Shown here: positions 53,159-64,000 of the stretch, piece after piece
Layout of the letters: every line of letters starts with the position of its first letter
How positions within the stretch are numbered: position 1 is the first letter of the stretch
Origin: Maea johnstoni
Lineage: Eukaryota > Annelida > Polychaeta > Spionida > Magelonidae
Direction of reading: 5' to 3'
Length of the DNA stretch: 64,000 nucleotides
Assembly (NCBI GenBank): GCA_963942565.1
Contig: OZ012699.1
Coordinates: 30,948,622 to 31,012,621 of the forward strand
Program-made: the position numbers and the translations under genes
Notes under the pieces: model-generated
Told to the model about the DNA's origin: nothing
Database searches by the model: none
What the model saw: the letters and a program-made list of their open reading frames with translations, nothing else

Positions 53159-53627
53159 GAGGTTGGGCTATCCCGTTTCCGACAACGGGAACGGGATAGG
53201 CGACGATGACGTCACCATAGAATGTGTTGACGTCATCGTTTCCCACATAGCTCGGGTCTGCGCCATTCTCGTCACCCGACATAAACTGGCTGTATCCCGT
53301 AAGTGACGAACGGCGTAGCTTCTTGCTAAATTTATAAAATTTTTAATTTATAAAAACATCTTACAGTAGCTACGTGGAAGCTAACCATACGTATTGTGTA
53401 ACCGAACTGTATTTGCGCCACATTTCAATTGTTTCATGCCGACAGAAGGAGTTTTGTTTGGTAGTGGCCTTGTCAGTACGACTCCTCGGCCTAGCGCCAT
53501 GGTCAGATACTTATCCCGACGGCATAGCCCAACCTTGGATACGATGTTCCAACATCGAGATCGGGAACAGCATAGAAGGTGATATGCTAACCCGATCTCG
53601 ATGTCGGTAACGGGATAGCCCAACCTC
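53159..53627. mobile_element. 469-bp TIR element with two CRE octamers
   Basis: Inverted ends GAGGTTGGGCTATCCCGTT / AACGGGATAGCCCAACCTC. It contains TGACGTCA at 53207-53214 and 53228-53235. No convincing target duplication. GC content is higher than the surroundings. Confidence 0.75.
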
Positions 53628-53808
53628 TTTAATGTCAAATCTGAACATTTCAGGAATGTTCAGATCTTAAGCTTGCAGGAATGTTCATTTTTGGTGCATG
53701 ACATTCCAATCAAAATTGAACATTCATATGATATCAAATAATAACATTCCAGGAATGTTAGAACATGAACATTGCTGAAATGTTCATAATTGGTCCAGAA
53801 TATTCTGA

Positions 53809-54079
53809 AGGAACGAAGGAAGGAATTGGGTTTTACGTCGCTTTTAACAGCTAAGGTCATATCGCGACGAGATAGAAACCTGGAACCGGGAAAAAATTCC
53901 CTTCTCTTCACGAATAGTTCCAAGTGGTCTTTCAGTTGCAGAAGGACCATAGACAGCCCTCCACAACGCCGCACATTTATAGAGCGACCAGGCCAACCCG
54001 CTTAGGGATCCAGCGGAGACTCGAACCTGCGAACTCGCGCTTGGGAGCCAGGCATCGTAGCCACTAGGCCATGGAGGAT
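53809..54079 (-). mobile_element. tRNA-derived SINE, full-length
   Basis: On the minus strand the head carries a Pol III A box (TGGCCTAGTGG at 54071-54061) and B box (GGTTCGAGTCTCC at 54027-54015). A family-specific body follows, with a (TTCC)n-like tail at 53811-53826. Truncated copies occur at 2540-2732 and 22155-22311. A functional tRNA gene is excluded because the cloverleaf stems do not close and the sequence continues into the body. Confidence 0.85.
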
Positions 54080-54205
54080 CCATTTTGACTAATAATCCTT
54101 ATACAATTTGGCATCAGACAGTTGTGTGGTAAAAATTATAATTTGGACTCATAAGTGTTTAGCGATATAGGGTCAACAGATTCAGGACACCACCAGTTAC
54201 CTGGT

Positions 54206-54510
54206 ACCAGGGTCTTTGCCAGGATTACAAAACTGGGTGTCTAAAATTGACAATTATAACATTTTTGGGTGTCCTTTTTTTCAAGGGAGACAAACAATAT
54301 ACTGAGGTAACAGCCATAAACATGTATTTACTCAATAATATCAGGCATAATATCATTATACAATGTCATGGAAATTATATTGAGGTGGAAAAACTTGTGA
54401 TTTGAAATTGACAGTCTAAGAATTTACTTCCCGAATTATTTGGATGTCCTGAGGGGTGATTTTTGATGGTTCGGGCGTTCAAAAGACGCCTTGCTGGCTA
54501 AGACTATGCC
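54206..54510 (+). mobile_element. hAT-type MITE, family A, old copy
   Basis: It starts CAGGGTCTTTGCCAGG, ends GCTGGCTAAGACTATG and is diverged. The 8-bp duplication is no longer exact. Confidence 0.7.
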
Positions 54511-54569
54511 GGGTATTCAAAGTTAATGCGGAATAATTAGAGCAAGTAATAAACAACATAAAACAATCG

Positions 54570-55964
54570 TATGATGAAAACATTCCCATTTTATTGCTTG
54601 ATGTAATTATTTTCAGATACATGCACTATTGAAACACAAAGTATCACTACTATAATAAATATCTCCTCAATACCAAATTGATCAACAGGTTTCAGGAAAT
54701 CAAATTACTAACTTTACATGGAGCATTCTTTCAGTGCAACCTTTCAATCAATTAAAAACACCAGTCAAATAAATAAAAAAATGATTTTTATATACAAATT
54801 AAGAATAGGTGCATTTCTTTCAAGTTTATATTATCATAATAGTATTCAAGCACAAATGAATGCGATTTTCAAATTTTATAATAGGTCTTATACTTGAAAT
54901 GCACCAGTAGCATAATTATAATAGATATTTACAATTTAAATAACGAGAACCTATTTTGGTTCAGGATGAAAAACGGGTCCACATCAGTCAAAGGATTAGA
55001 TCCTTTCTAATCTTCAATACATATATATCTGTAGTGCCTGAAACAATGTTTTAGTGAAATCTTTTCGTCATTGCATTTTTTAGATAATTATTCGAATAAA
55101 AAACATTTATAAGAACTCAAAAAGCAACTCTATCAGTAATCCTTTCATGCCTGCGACTCCCAAAAAAACATTAACTCTCATTCATCAATTTCTTTTATTA
55201 ACTCTTATTAATACCTTTTCAACCAGAGCATATTGCTTAAAATATTTTAAGTAGAAATGCCGTCTATAGTCAAACCAACAATTCTCCTAATATTTTGTCA
55301 ATTAATGTTCAATTACAAAGTTATTTTTAATAGGTCATTATTTGCAATAGGTCCAGACAACACTTTCCAACAATTCCAAGTAGACCTCCAAGTATTGATA
55401 GGTTAAATTAATGAACATCAGTCTTCATTCCCTAGTTAGATTCCAGGCAATACAAGACATCGCATAAACAGGGTAAAAGTGAAGTATTCTGACCAGATTG
55501 TCTTTTATATATTAAATATTAGCAGTTATTTTGTGACACGAAAATCTATGATAAAGACAGTACAAAGCTGGAGTGAAATGACCCAAAAACTACTATTCAA
55601 CTAAAGTGAAGAATGAAACATGATATGAATGATGAACATGATAAGCATATCAAGAAATCAAAATGTTTTCTATAAACGATGAAAATGATCTATTCATGCA
55701 TGACCACGACTCTAAGATGATACTCTGTCTATACATGATGAAAATGATATTTCCATGAGGTCCTACCCAGAATTAGGAGACTGGGCGCCCCAGATTGCGA
55801 TTCTGACATTTGTAAATGTTCAAAATGAAATTGCAATTTTTTTTATGATTCCTCACATAAATTGACAATTCTGATATGCCACTTTTGAGGGCTTGGTTGG
55901 CTATGAGTATGCTGAGCATGTAAATTGTAATGAAGTTGATATCTTGTCGATATAACATGGATTT
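54570..55964 (-). other. CDC6: Probable CDC6 3' UTR
   Basis: AT-rich DNA without repeats of the named families follows the stop. A minus-strand AATAAA at 54595-54590 would end the transcript near 54570. Other AATAAA-like hexamers lie closer to the stop, so the UTR could be shorter. Confidence 0.4.
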
Positions 55965-56051
55965 CTAGAGTCCCTCTTCTAGGATCGTTGACATAAGACG
56001 CTTATCTTGTAGGGCAAACTCCACTTCTTTCTCATCCAACTTCATCACAAC
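55965..56051 (-). CDS. CDC6: CDC6 terminal coding exon
   Basis: It encodes VVMKLDEKEVEFALQDKRL, ends STILEEGL and stops with TAG at 55967-55965. Animal CDC6 proteins end with a similar 'EiE-AL-Dk-L-~-iL--GL'. Confidence 0.93.
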   Translation of the reverse strand, partial: VVMKLDEKEVEFALQDKRLMSTILEEGL

Positions 56052-59000
56052 CTGAAAATAATACGGAAAAACATCTAAATATATTGAAATTTTATTGTAT
56101 GTTTATTGAATGTAATTGAAAGAGCACAAAGTCATACATAGTACAAATATTTTCTATAGGACAAAATACTTTTACAAGAACTGCTCAAACTGAAATTGAA
56201 ATAATAGTCCCTTATGATAATCTAAGAGAACTGTTATATAAAGTACTGATCCTTCTTTGCCTATAGCTTTCAAGCATAGGGATGGATTCCTTTATGAACA
56301 AAATGGTATGATATCTGTACAAATGAAACGGTATGGTATTTAAATGGTACCATTAACGTTTTCTTTTGCATGATAACCATATAAAATTGGTTGTAAATAG
56401 TCATATTTAGGATAATGGACAATCTCTGATAAATGATAACTTCAACAGAGGTTAGTATCGTTAAGAGTACCTTAATTGAATGAAATGGTGTGATATGGTA
56501 CTTTTTACTCAGATCACAACCATTAACATGCATTTATTGATAGAAATAATGCATTACATTCTCATACAATAACATGAGAATATGCTTGAAATTGAGATTT
56601 TAAGAAATGTCCATGAAAAATAATGTGGGTATCCTGAGTGATGATTTTTTAGGGTGTCCAAATGACGCCCAGATGCCCAAGACTAAGGTTGTGTTTTTTC
56701 TTACCTTTGACATTCTCGTTTCCTTGTGTTTCTTCATCTGTATGATCCCCCGCGTCTCAATCAAACCGCAGAGACCCAGGAATTCTGATTGGTCAATCCC
56801 CATCATCTTACGCTTACGGCAGATCTTGGTGTAGGTCTCATGAAGCTGAAAAGAGGGGTGAAGATGGGTTATTAACACATTCATGATTGGAGATCTACTT
56901 AGCGAGTGTCTTCTGGTCCTGTCATACTTTGGAAAATAACTTTGAAAAAAAAAAGCAAAAATTTGCAAAATATGTGGAGAGTTGTAGATAGAGTTGTTAT
57001 AAATGCTTCTCCTTCAAATATTTTGTTAATATGGCCCTCATTCGAGAGATATCACCAAAATTGTTAGGTGGTTTTGGCTGCTACAGTATGTCTGTAGCCC
57101 CCCCCCCCCCCCCCCCAAAAAAAACTATTTTTGTGATATATAGTTGACCAATGCATATTTGAAGCGGACCCTTTTTGAAGGAAAATGTTGATCGGACTGG
57201 ATGTATTTCTAAATGGAGCTGCTTTGGGTCATGTACAGGCTCTGTGAAAGGTGCTATATAGACTAACTCAGCTAAATGGTCATTAGCAGGTCAGCAACTA
57301 CATGAAGATATTTCTTGGCTATGCACACAGATTCTGGTATAAGGCTTAAATTTCAGTTTACAACCCTACAGGAGGGTATTTGTCCTACTTTAAATTCACA
57401 CATTCAATGCTCAAGCACTAAAACTAAATCATACATCTATCTGATATTTATTTGAAGGATGTTAATTTGGCTCTATCATGGGGAGTGTGAAAATCAAATC
57501 ATAATGCCTGTAAAATACCAGTTATACAGTAGTTAGTAGTGTCGCCCAGTTCTTTCTAAGCTACCTACCTTTCCTAGTGTGATTTCCTTTGATTTTCCCG
57601 TCTTTATTAGGAGTAGTAAAGAGCACACTGCTATTTTCTGTTGAAGCGGGATCGTTTGTTCCGCGCTGGAGTTCGTCATTGCACCAGAGCCGTACACCTC
57701 GGATACCACGCTTGCGATCTGCGGGATACTGATCTTTTTGAGAGCTGGCGCCTTCTGGGGAGTTTTTCTGGGACTATTCAGACCTATAAGAAATATGTGC
57801 ACATGTTTTCAATGATAAAAATATAGTATTGTGGCTGATATCACATTCATTCTTTATTTTTGAAAAGATAATGTTCATTTTTCTGCCTTTTCTGTTTTAT
57901 ATTGCCTTCAGAACATGATCCGGTATGCTTTGAAATTGCTCTGGACATAATCGGCCAGAGCACAATCAGGGGTTCCTTTTCCTTGAGAGCACCGTTACGC
58001 TTCCATAAATCATAAATTAACACACCAGGGATGATCTAGCTTCCATACAAATGCATATTAGCAGTGGGTTAAGGTCTGCGCTGCTTTTTGAATGACATAG
58101 ATATGTTAAATTACATGAAAATTGCGAAAATATGTGTGTTTTTGGCCTAAAATTCAGCGTTACGGCGTTTCATCCATTTTTATGCATAGTTACATTGTCA
58201 ATTTTGCAAATGATATGGGGCTTAAAATTGGTTTTATTTATTCCCATCCTGATTCTGGTGAAGTTTCCTTCATAAAACTTTTTAACCTATCTTGATAAGT
58301 CAAAGATTCATGCAAAGATGATAAATTCAGTGAAATACCCCATTCGTTACGAAAACCGAGAAAAAAGATGATAAATCTTTTGACATGATATAAATCCAGT
58401 TATTCATGTGATCAGTATCACTATTTTGTACTTGTTTTATGTCTATGAATATACTCAAGCTCTAAAGCGAACAAAATGCCATCAGAAGAGACATTCAAGG
58501 ATGTAGTGGTTGGTTGTGTGCGGTACCAGAAATGTCCCCCTAAAATGTGTAGTCTCCGTAGTAGCAGGTTCAGTGACAGCAGAAGGATGTTATATGAAAA
58601 TACTCTTTATATATAGGTAGCTTTATCCTGGCAGGTACCATTTATCTACAAGTATTCACTCCAGTTACTTTTATGAAACACAGCCAGCTGCATTTAGTGT
58701 AAATGTAGTCTCCGTTCCAGCATGTAGTCTCCGTAGTACCCTAGGAGAATTACAGCAATGGAGGTTTTTTTCTTAGTTCACTTGATCACAAATCAATAGT
58801 TTATGATATTCATAACAAGAACACATACTTTAAAGGATTGAAAGCCAAATCACATCAAAATTATTTCTATAATGTGGGTTATAGTGCATCAATGATGACT
58901 TGGCAAAAAATACAAATAAGATCACATTTTTAAAATTTCCATCTGTTAGATACGCTTTTATGTCACTGGTGACTTCAATTCAGATAGGATATTTATTTTA

Positions 59001-62000
59001 AGAGACTACTATCACCAATATCAACTGATTTAATCATTTAATTTAACTTATTGTAGCCTTTGTCAATTTGTCATCAGATACAGTCATACTACGGAGACTA
59101 CGAGTCGACTCATATTGTCAGAATGTTATACAAAGGTTGTGGTTGTTCCTAGCCAGTAAATAAAGGGTTGATTAATTTGAGGGTGGCATTGAGGTCATGT
59201 TTACAATGTGTAGGAGAATTGTAGATGCTCAAAAGACACAGGCACAATCATTCTTTGGCAGTGAAAAACCCTGAGTAGAAAATGAAATTGGTAAGAGCTA
59301 GAAATTGCAGTAAAGTTCTATTTGGGAGTGTGATTGTTAACAGTGCCGCTACATGCACTTAGCGAAAAATAGAAAATTAACATGTCAAACCATGTAGGGA
59401 ACAAGGAAAGTACATAAATATAAATGGTGCAGGTTAGCCATTCCATCTTCAAACAAATATCTGAGCTGCTACAGCCATCAAGAAACACATTCTGAAGGTG
59501 GCTGCTCTCACATGTTGTACATTGGAACCAGCACTGATATTCTGCTAACCAGGGAAAACACAAAATGAATCCTTCCACCTATTTTCGAAATCATATTCTT
59601 AAAGAATCTCCTTTCTTTAAGATATAATTAGCTTCTTTGTCTCTATTAGTATGGGGCTGTCCATATGGGTGAGTGGTCTAGTGCACTGTGCACTGACTGC
59701 TAGTCTAGCTGTTTCACCTTCACAGGAAAAGGGGTTTTGTCCCTCCCAGGGTCTTAGCCAGGATTTTTAAAATGCCTGTCCAAAACACCAATTCCCAAAT
59801 TTCTGCATATCCAGAAATAGCTACTTTAATAATCTACTTCAAATCCTTATATCAAATACATTTTATAGCAATTTGGTCAAAAAGGACAATTAACACTTCA
59901 GCCATTTCCTAGAAGATGGTTTGTATGGAAAAATCCGGTTATTACCCCCATAGAGCCAAAATTGAAAAATCTTCATTGAAAATTTTTGCTTGTCCAATGA
60001 GGTTTTCAGGAAACGACCTAACCTGTCCAAAAGACAGGCTGAACATAAGAAGTTGCCAGTGACTTGGAATTAGTGTTGGTTGTTTTCCCTGGGTTCTGCA
60101 GTTTCCTTCACATTCCACCATGGCTTTTCACAATTTTAGCCTCAAATAGTGGAACAAGTTATGATAATCAAAAATTCTAATTCTAATTGCTTTAACCCCC
60201 TTTAGAGCAGCTATTATATTGATGTACATGCTTGCACCCTATATCTTACCTTGACCTTCTACCCAGCTGTGTTTGCTACTATTAAATCCAAAGGTACTGC
60301 AGTGTCTGACACTCAGGCCATTCATACCAGAGGCTAGAACTGGTCCTTATCAGTCACTCTCTCCTACATTTCTCTAATGGTAAATGTTTACCCAGTGACA
60401 TAAGCTAGACTTCTGCATACTTATTGCATTAACAAATTATTCTTGCAACGACACAAATTAACCTGATAATTTTGGTGATACCTTTCTAATGAGACCATCT
60501 TTTGGAAAATATATAAAGAATTCATATCGGATCCAAACTAGCAACTTCTTTCAATTGTTTGTGAATTCATCTCTTATTTCAAGTTATCTTCAAATATCAG
60601 GGTATCTGACTGCATTTTGAATGTGACAATGTGAGATATTCCATACGGTACCCAGGTATTGAATATATGCAATGTATTAATGTTTTGTTTGATTATACAC
60701 ATATTCTGTTACCTATTACCAACTTAACCCAAAAACCAGCTTCTTATTCAGTGGTCTTAATGTAAATGTGCCTACAGATAGCCACATCTTAAAAGATCAT
60801 ACTAATCATATGTATCAGATTTGATAAGATTTCCAGGTTAGGAGAGTCTACGCAGGTAAGCAACTGAATTTCAGTTGAGGACTTAGCAATTGTGGAACTG
60901 ACTCCAGAATCTTAAAAGGAAATCCCTAATACAGCCATAGAGTGCATGGTTAAGTTACTAGATATCAATGGATATTTGGCCAATCTGAAGTTTATGAAAG
61001 CCACACGATCCAGAGCATGATGTACACTTGGCCAGTGAAGGAAGATTTGTCTTGGCAGCCACTGGATGACAATTTGTGTACTGTGCATTATGCATCCCCC
61101 AAGCTCATTAATCAATGAGCCCAATTTCAGTTTAAAGTAAAAGCCATGGATGACATCACAATGATGTTTATAAAAGTTAACTTTAAATATATCATTATTC
61201 ATATCACCATATCCCTCTGAATGAGCCCCCCTCCCAACCCCCACCAGGTATTCCGAAAAATAAGCCCTCCCCCCCCCCCCCTCAAGATGAGCATTCATTG
61301 TCAGTGCATATGCCAGCGGGCGGTTAAGGAAAAGCATGCCATTAATATGCAAATAAAGATCACTTGAAAAGGGAGGAACAGTAAAACATTTGGGGGAAAA
61401 TTACTTTTTGCTTCAATTTATTGGAGTATAAGGTAATAAATACTCTCTTCTGTGGCATGTTATATGATAAACTGCACTGGCTGCTGTTTGGTTTGCCCTT
61501 TTAGTATTTCATTATTGTTACATTGCACCTCAAAAACAATGTCTTACTGCAATAATAACATACACTGCAAAATATTGGTTGTGGTTAGCAGTTCCTTACA
61601 GTTGTCTTAGAATTGAAAAAATTTGGGAATTTTTCTCACAGAGCTGTTTTGTGGAGAAATTTATTACATGTTCATTAACTTGTTTCAACAAGGGTGTCTG
61701 ATACATTGTAGTTGAGTTGCATAATTGTCCATTTCATGATAGGTGTAGTCTCTGTAGTAGCCTTGTATGATCCAAATATTAATAAGAGAGCTTAATCTAC
61801 TCACAAGGTAAAAGGAGATTCATTTTCATTATTGTGATGATATTTAAGTAGATGAACAAGTATGTCATCAGTCTTCATCAGCAGAAAAAGACTCAAATAG
61901 CACGAATTACAACCATATCACATTGTACCAAAATCTGAAGAACAGGTATGACAATTGCATAATTACATATTAATATCATAATTTTGTCAAATTGTATTAA

Positions 62001-63811
62001 TTACTAAAAGTTATTCATATGTGTTCCTATTGTACTGCAGTGTTATCACACACAAAAATTTGAAATACTTATATTTTACAGAGTGAGCCATTATAATTCA
62101 CGGATGTAGTCTCCGTAGTAGCATTTTCCATATATTATAGTGTTAAGTTTCATCGGTGGTGCACACAATTCTCTCTTTCTAAAGCATGCTATGGCTTTTA
62201 TAAATGTTAAGGCGTATGATAAGCAATTATTTAACTATATTTTCACCTTGAAATATAACGTTTTTCTTTTTCTCCAGCAGTTGCACAGAAACATGTTTTT
62301 TTGTTTGTGAATTTCATTAGAAAAGTTGTTGTCATTTCAGTCACGGTATTTGTAGAAAACAAAGTGGCAGCTATCAGAAGCATGTTTATCATGTTGACCA
62401 TTGAAGAATTGATAACTTTTGACTAAAAATGTATGTTATTTCTCTTTATTTTAAAAAAATATCATGATTCTTATAGAATAGTGTGTAGTCTCCGTAGTAG
62501 CATTTTCATTCACTGACTGTCAGCTGGTAAATCTGCTATAAAATTAAAACCGTTCATAATTGATCAGAAATATTTGACTTGTTTATGCTAGACATATTCA
62601 ACTATATAAAAACACATTGATTTCTCTGTTATTTGAAAAAAAAAATTCACCAAAAGTGAAACACAAAGGGTACCCCTGATTGTGCTCTGGCCGAATATAG
62701 GCCGGGCACCTATACTTCACTACTTAGTTACACAATTCATCTAATTTCAAAAATGCTTAAAGAAACAAACACAGGACAACTAGTCAACTATATATTTGAC
62801 AGTTTTGCTTGGACTATTTTTGGCTTCTGTATCCAAACGAAGGCAAAACTTTTGATAATAGTTGAAAAGAAACTCTGATCAAAACCGAAGGAACAGCTCT
62901 CCTTCAATACCTTTCTGCAACACATCTCCTTCAAATATTTTGAGAAATAATTCATTTTCATAATTATTGTCAAAAGTATCTTAGATCCAGATGACATTTT
63001 ATATAGGAACTCCATAGGATGAAGAACACCTACCACATTTGGGTTTGAGGACCTGTTGGCTCCGAACCTCAGATTCCACTTTCTCGACGGCCCTGCGGCA
63101 GACGTCTAATGCCTTACGCATGTCCCCGGCTACTGCAGACACCTTACGCGCACAGAACTGTACTGCCATCTTATCCACCACCGTACCGTCTATCTGAGCC
63201 TAAACAAACAACAATACAAATTAACATTCATTACAAAGTTAAATATCAAGCGTCAATTTGTTAATAAACACAAATTTTAGAATGAACATCATATTTTACC
63301 AAGTTGGGTGTATAATACGAATATCTTTGAATGAGGAAAGCATATTTGAATGGAAGGTTGTTATTTGCAGCAATTTAGTCAAGTATCTCTTAAAAAATAT
63401 GATAAAATAAAAGAATTATCACCTAATGAAACCATCTATTTTCTTATTAGCTGTGACATGTAGTGAAACACACATAGGCCATTATGAAGTGGGAGAAAGA
63501 ACAATGATAACTAATCAAACCATACTATCAATATCATTACTATCCGTACTATTATCATAATTATTACTATCACTATCATCACCTTCATCATTATAATAAT
63601 TTTAAATCAGTTTTAATTTAGGCCAAACCATTCAGCTGACAATATGCTATGAATACTCTGCCCACACATACCTTATCTAATCTGTCTTGTAGAATGGTAA
63701 CAATCTGATCTTTACTATAGGGAGGAAAGTGAAGTAACTCTGGACGACACTTGGGTCTTGCCTGTAATCTCGGCAGAATTCTGTCCGTCAAATCTAACGC
63801 ATTGGCAATCC
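55965..63811 (-). CDS. CDC6: CDC6 replication licensing ATPase, 3' half (five exons)
   Basis: CDC6 is the AAA+ ATPase that, with ORC and CDT1, loads MCM2-7 helicases at origins in G1. The exons 63811-63672, 63199-63034, 57783-57569, 56845-56705 and 56051-55965 join in frame. They encode IANALDLTDRILPRLQAR (sensor-1 and arginine-finger region), PPYSKDQIVTILQDRL, VQFCARKVSAVAGDMRKALD (sensor-2 lid), IPLQQKIAVCSLLLLI (start of the winged helix) and LHETYTKICRKRKM to a TAG stop. Order and spacing match animal CDC6 to the C-terminus. The Walker A/B exons and the N-terminal Cdk/Cy-motif region lie past the right edge. ORC1 was considered, but the IANTLDLTD and LQQKI blocks are CDC6-specific in my memory of the family. 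Intron 57784-63033 is inflated by a 4.7-kb mobile element. Confidence 0.95.
56705..56845 (-). CDS. CDC6: CDC6 exon: winged helix
   Basis: 47 codons encode YTKICRKRKMMGIDQSEF, then LGLCGLIETRGIIQMKKHKE, the recognition-helix and wing region of the CDC6 winged helix. A truncated hAT-type repeat ends within about 15 bp of the donor. Confidence 0.95.
57569..57783 (-). CDS. CDC6: CDC6 exon: linker and winged-helix start
   Basis: It encodes a basic linker (LNSPRKTPQKAPALKK), then ISIPQIASVVSEVYGSGAM and LQQKIAVCSLLLLIK. The last is the first helix of the winged-helix DNA-binding domain. SPRK is a possible Cdk site. 215 bp, phase 1 to 0. Confidence 0.93.
57952..62693. mobile_element. 4.74-kb TIR element in the CDC6 intron with iterated 18-bp motif
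   Basis: Inverted ends GGCCAGAGCACAATCAGGGG (57954-57973) and CCCCTGATTGTGCTCTGGCC (62673-62692), with CGG...CCG outermost, are flanked by AAT on both sides (57949-57951 and 62694-62696). The motif TGTAGTCTCCGTAGTAGC, exact or nearly so, occurs at 58548, 58704, 58723, 61744, 62105 and 62484, and inverted at 59087-59101. No ORF above about 150 codons and no transposase motif. The superfamily is not recognised. Confidence 0.75.
63034..63199 (-). CDS. CDC6: CDC6 exon: lid domain with sensor 2
   Basis: It encodes VQFCARKVSAVAGDMRKALD, then VCRRAVEKVESEVRSQQVLK. The GD-RKALD block is the sensor-2 helix of ORC/CDC6 ATPases. 166 bp, phase 0 to 1. Confidence 0.95.
63672..63811 (-). CDS. CDC6: CDC6 exon: sensor-1 / AAA+ core
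   Basis: 140 bp encode GIANALDLTDRILPRLQA and FPPYSKDQIVTILQDRLDK, the AAA+ sensor-1 strand (IAN) and the start of the lid. It enters in phase 1 and leaves in phase 0 with a GTATGT donor. Confidence 0.95.
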
Positions 63812-64000
63812 CTGGAAGAAACAAAACAACAGTTTAATGATGATTCCTTTCAATGGAACTTTTCAAATACCGCAAATTCTCGGAAATTAAGAGCACCCTC
63901 TACGAGGAATTTGGGCCGCTACAATTATCTTGCTAAACAATGTACCAGAAATATGGACCACCTGTGATCTATTGACGTTAGCTATTTTGAAAGTATGGAC

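Larger units (their letters stand above)
50425..53808. mobile_element. Second CCCAGTGGGCAC MITE, split by three later insertions
   Basis: MITE segments 50425-50531, 53010-53158 and 53628-53808 align in order with the intact copy. They are separated by an AT-rich TIR element, a 469-bp TIR element and a SINE. The right terminus is not found after the SINE. Confidence 0.75.

Noticed and set aside
54001-54075. tRNA gene on the minus strand
   Set aside because: A and B boxes are good, but the acceptor stem does not pair and the sequence continues into a repeated body, so it is a SINE head.
63538-63600. Trinucleotide-like ATC/ATT run near the right edge
   Set aside because: Short imperfect simple sequence in a CDC6 intron. 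Nothing further supported.

Overview
The window is animal nuclear DNA: AT-rich, with split genes using GT-AG introns, long microsatellites, one run of 200 unknown bases (7442-7641) and a dense load of mobile DNA. The host genes and repeat types suggest an invertebrate bilaterian, either a non-vertebrate deuterostome or a lophotrochozoan. The species cannot be fixed from the sequence alone.

Two host genes are present, both on the minus strand and both cut by the window edges. From 17636 down past position 1 lies the 5' half (18 exons, at least 726 residues) of a thioester-protein / alpha-2-macroglobulin family gene. It carries an LDL-receptor class A module at the bait-region position, as in the Mcr / CD109-like branch. 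From 63811 down to 55965 lie the last five coding exons of the replication licensing ATPase CDC6, with a probable 3' UTR reaching about 54.57 kb.

Between them is about 37 kb of intergenic DNA that is mostly mobile elements. The central object is a full-length LINE (24552-40768) flanked by a 15-bp target duplication. It has a long structured 5' leader with CRE sites and tandem hairpins, an L1-type ORF1, an extra reading frame, and an L1/Tx1-type endonuclease-reverse transcriptase. The extra frame ends in a zinc-finger plus TatD/TATDN2-like domain whose metal ligands are almost all lost. A 4.6-kb DNA transposon with long inverted repeats sits inside the extra frame at a TA. I consider this TatD-carrying LINE the most novel system here.

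Next comes a DIRS-type fossil (about 41590-46564, minus strand) that landed in a copy of a CCCAGTGGGCAC-ended repeat. It carries its own nested TA-flanked element. From 48.8 to 54.1 kb is a nest: a Jockey/I-like LINE fragment hit by two copies of the same repeat, the second of which was hit by an AT-rich element (6-bp target duplication), a TIR element and a tRNA-derived SINE, with a hAT-like remnant and a pogo-like MITE inside the AT-rich element.

Introns of both host genes carry at least five families of short repeats with inverted termini. One is clearly hAT-type, with exact 8-bp target duplications and one copy inserted into another. The large CDC6 intron holds a 4.74-kb TIR element with no long ORF and seven scattered copies of an 18-bp motif. 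No rRNA gene, functional tRNA gene or CRISPR array was seen.
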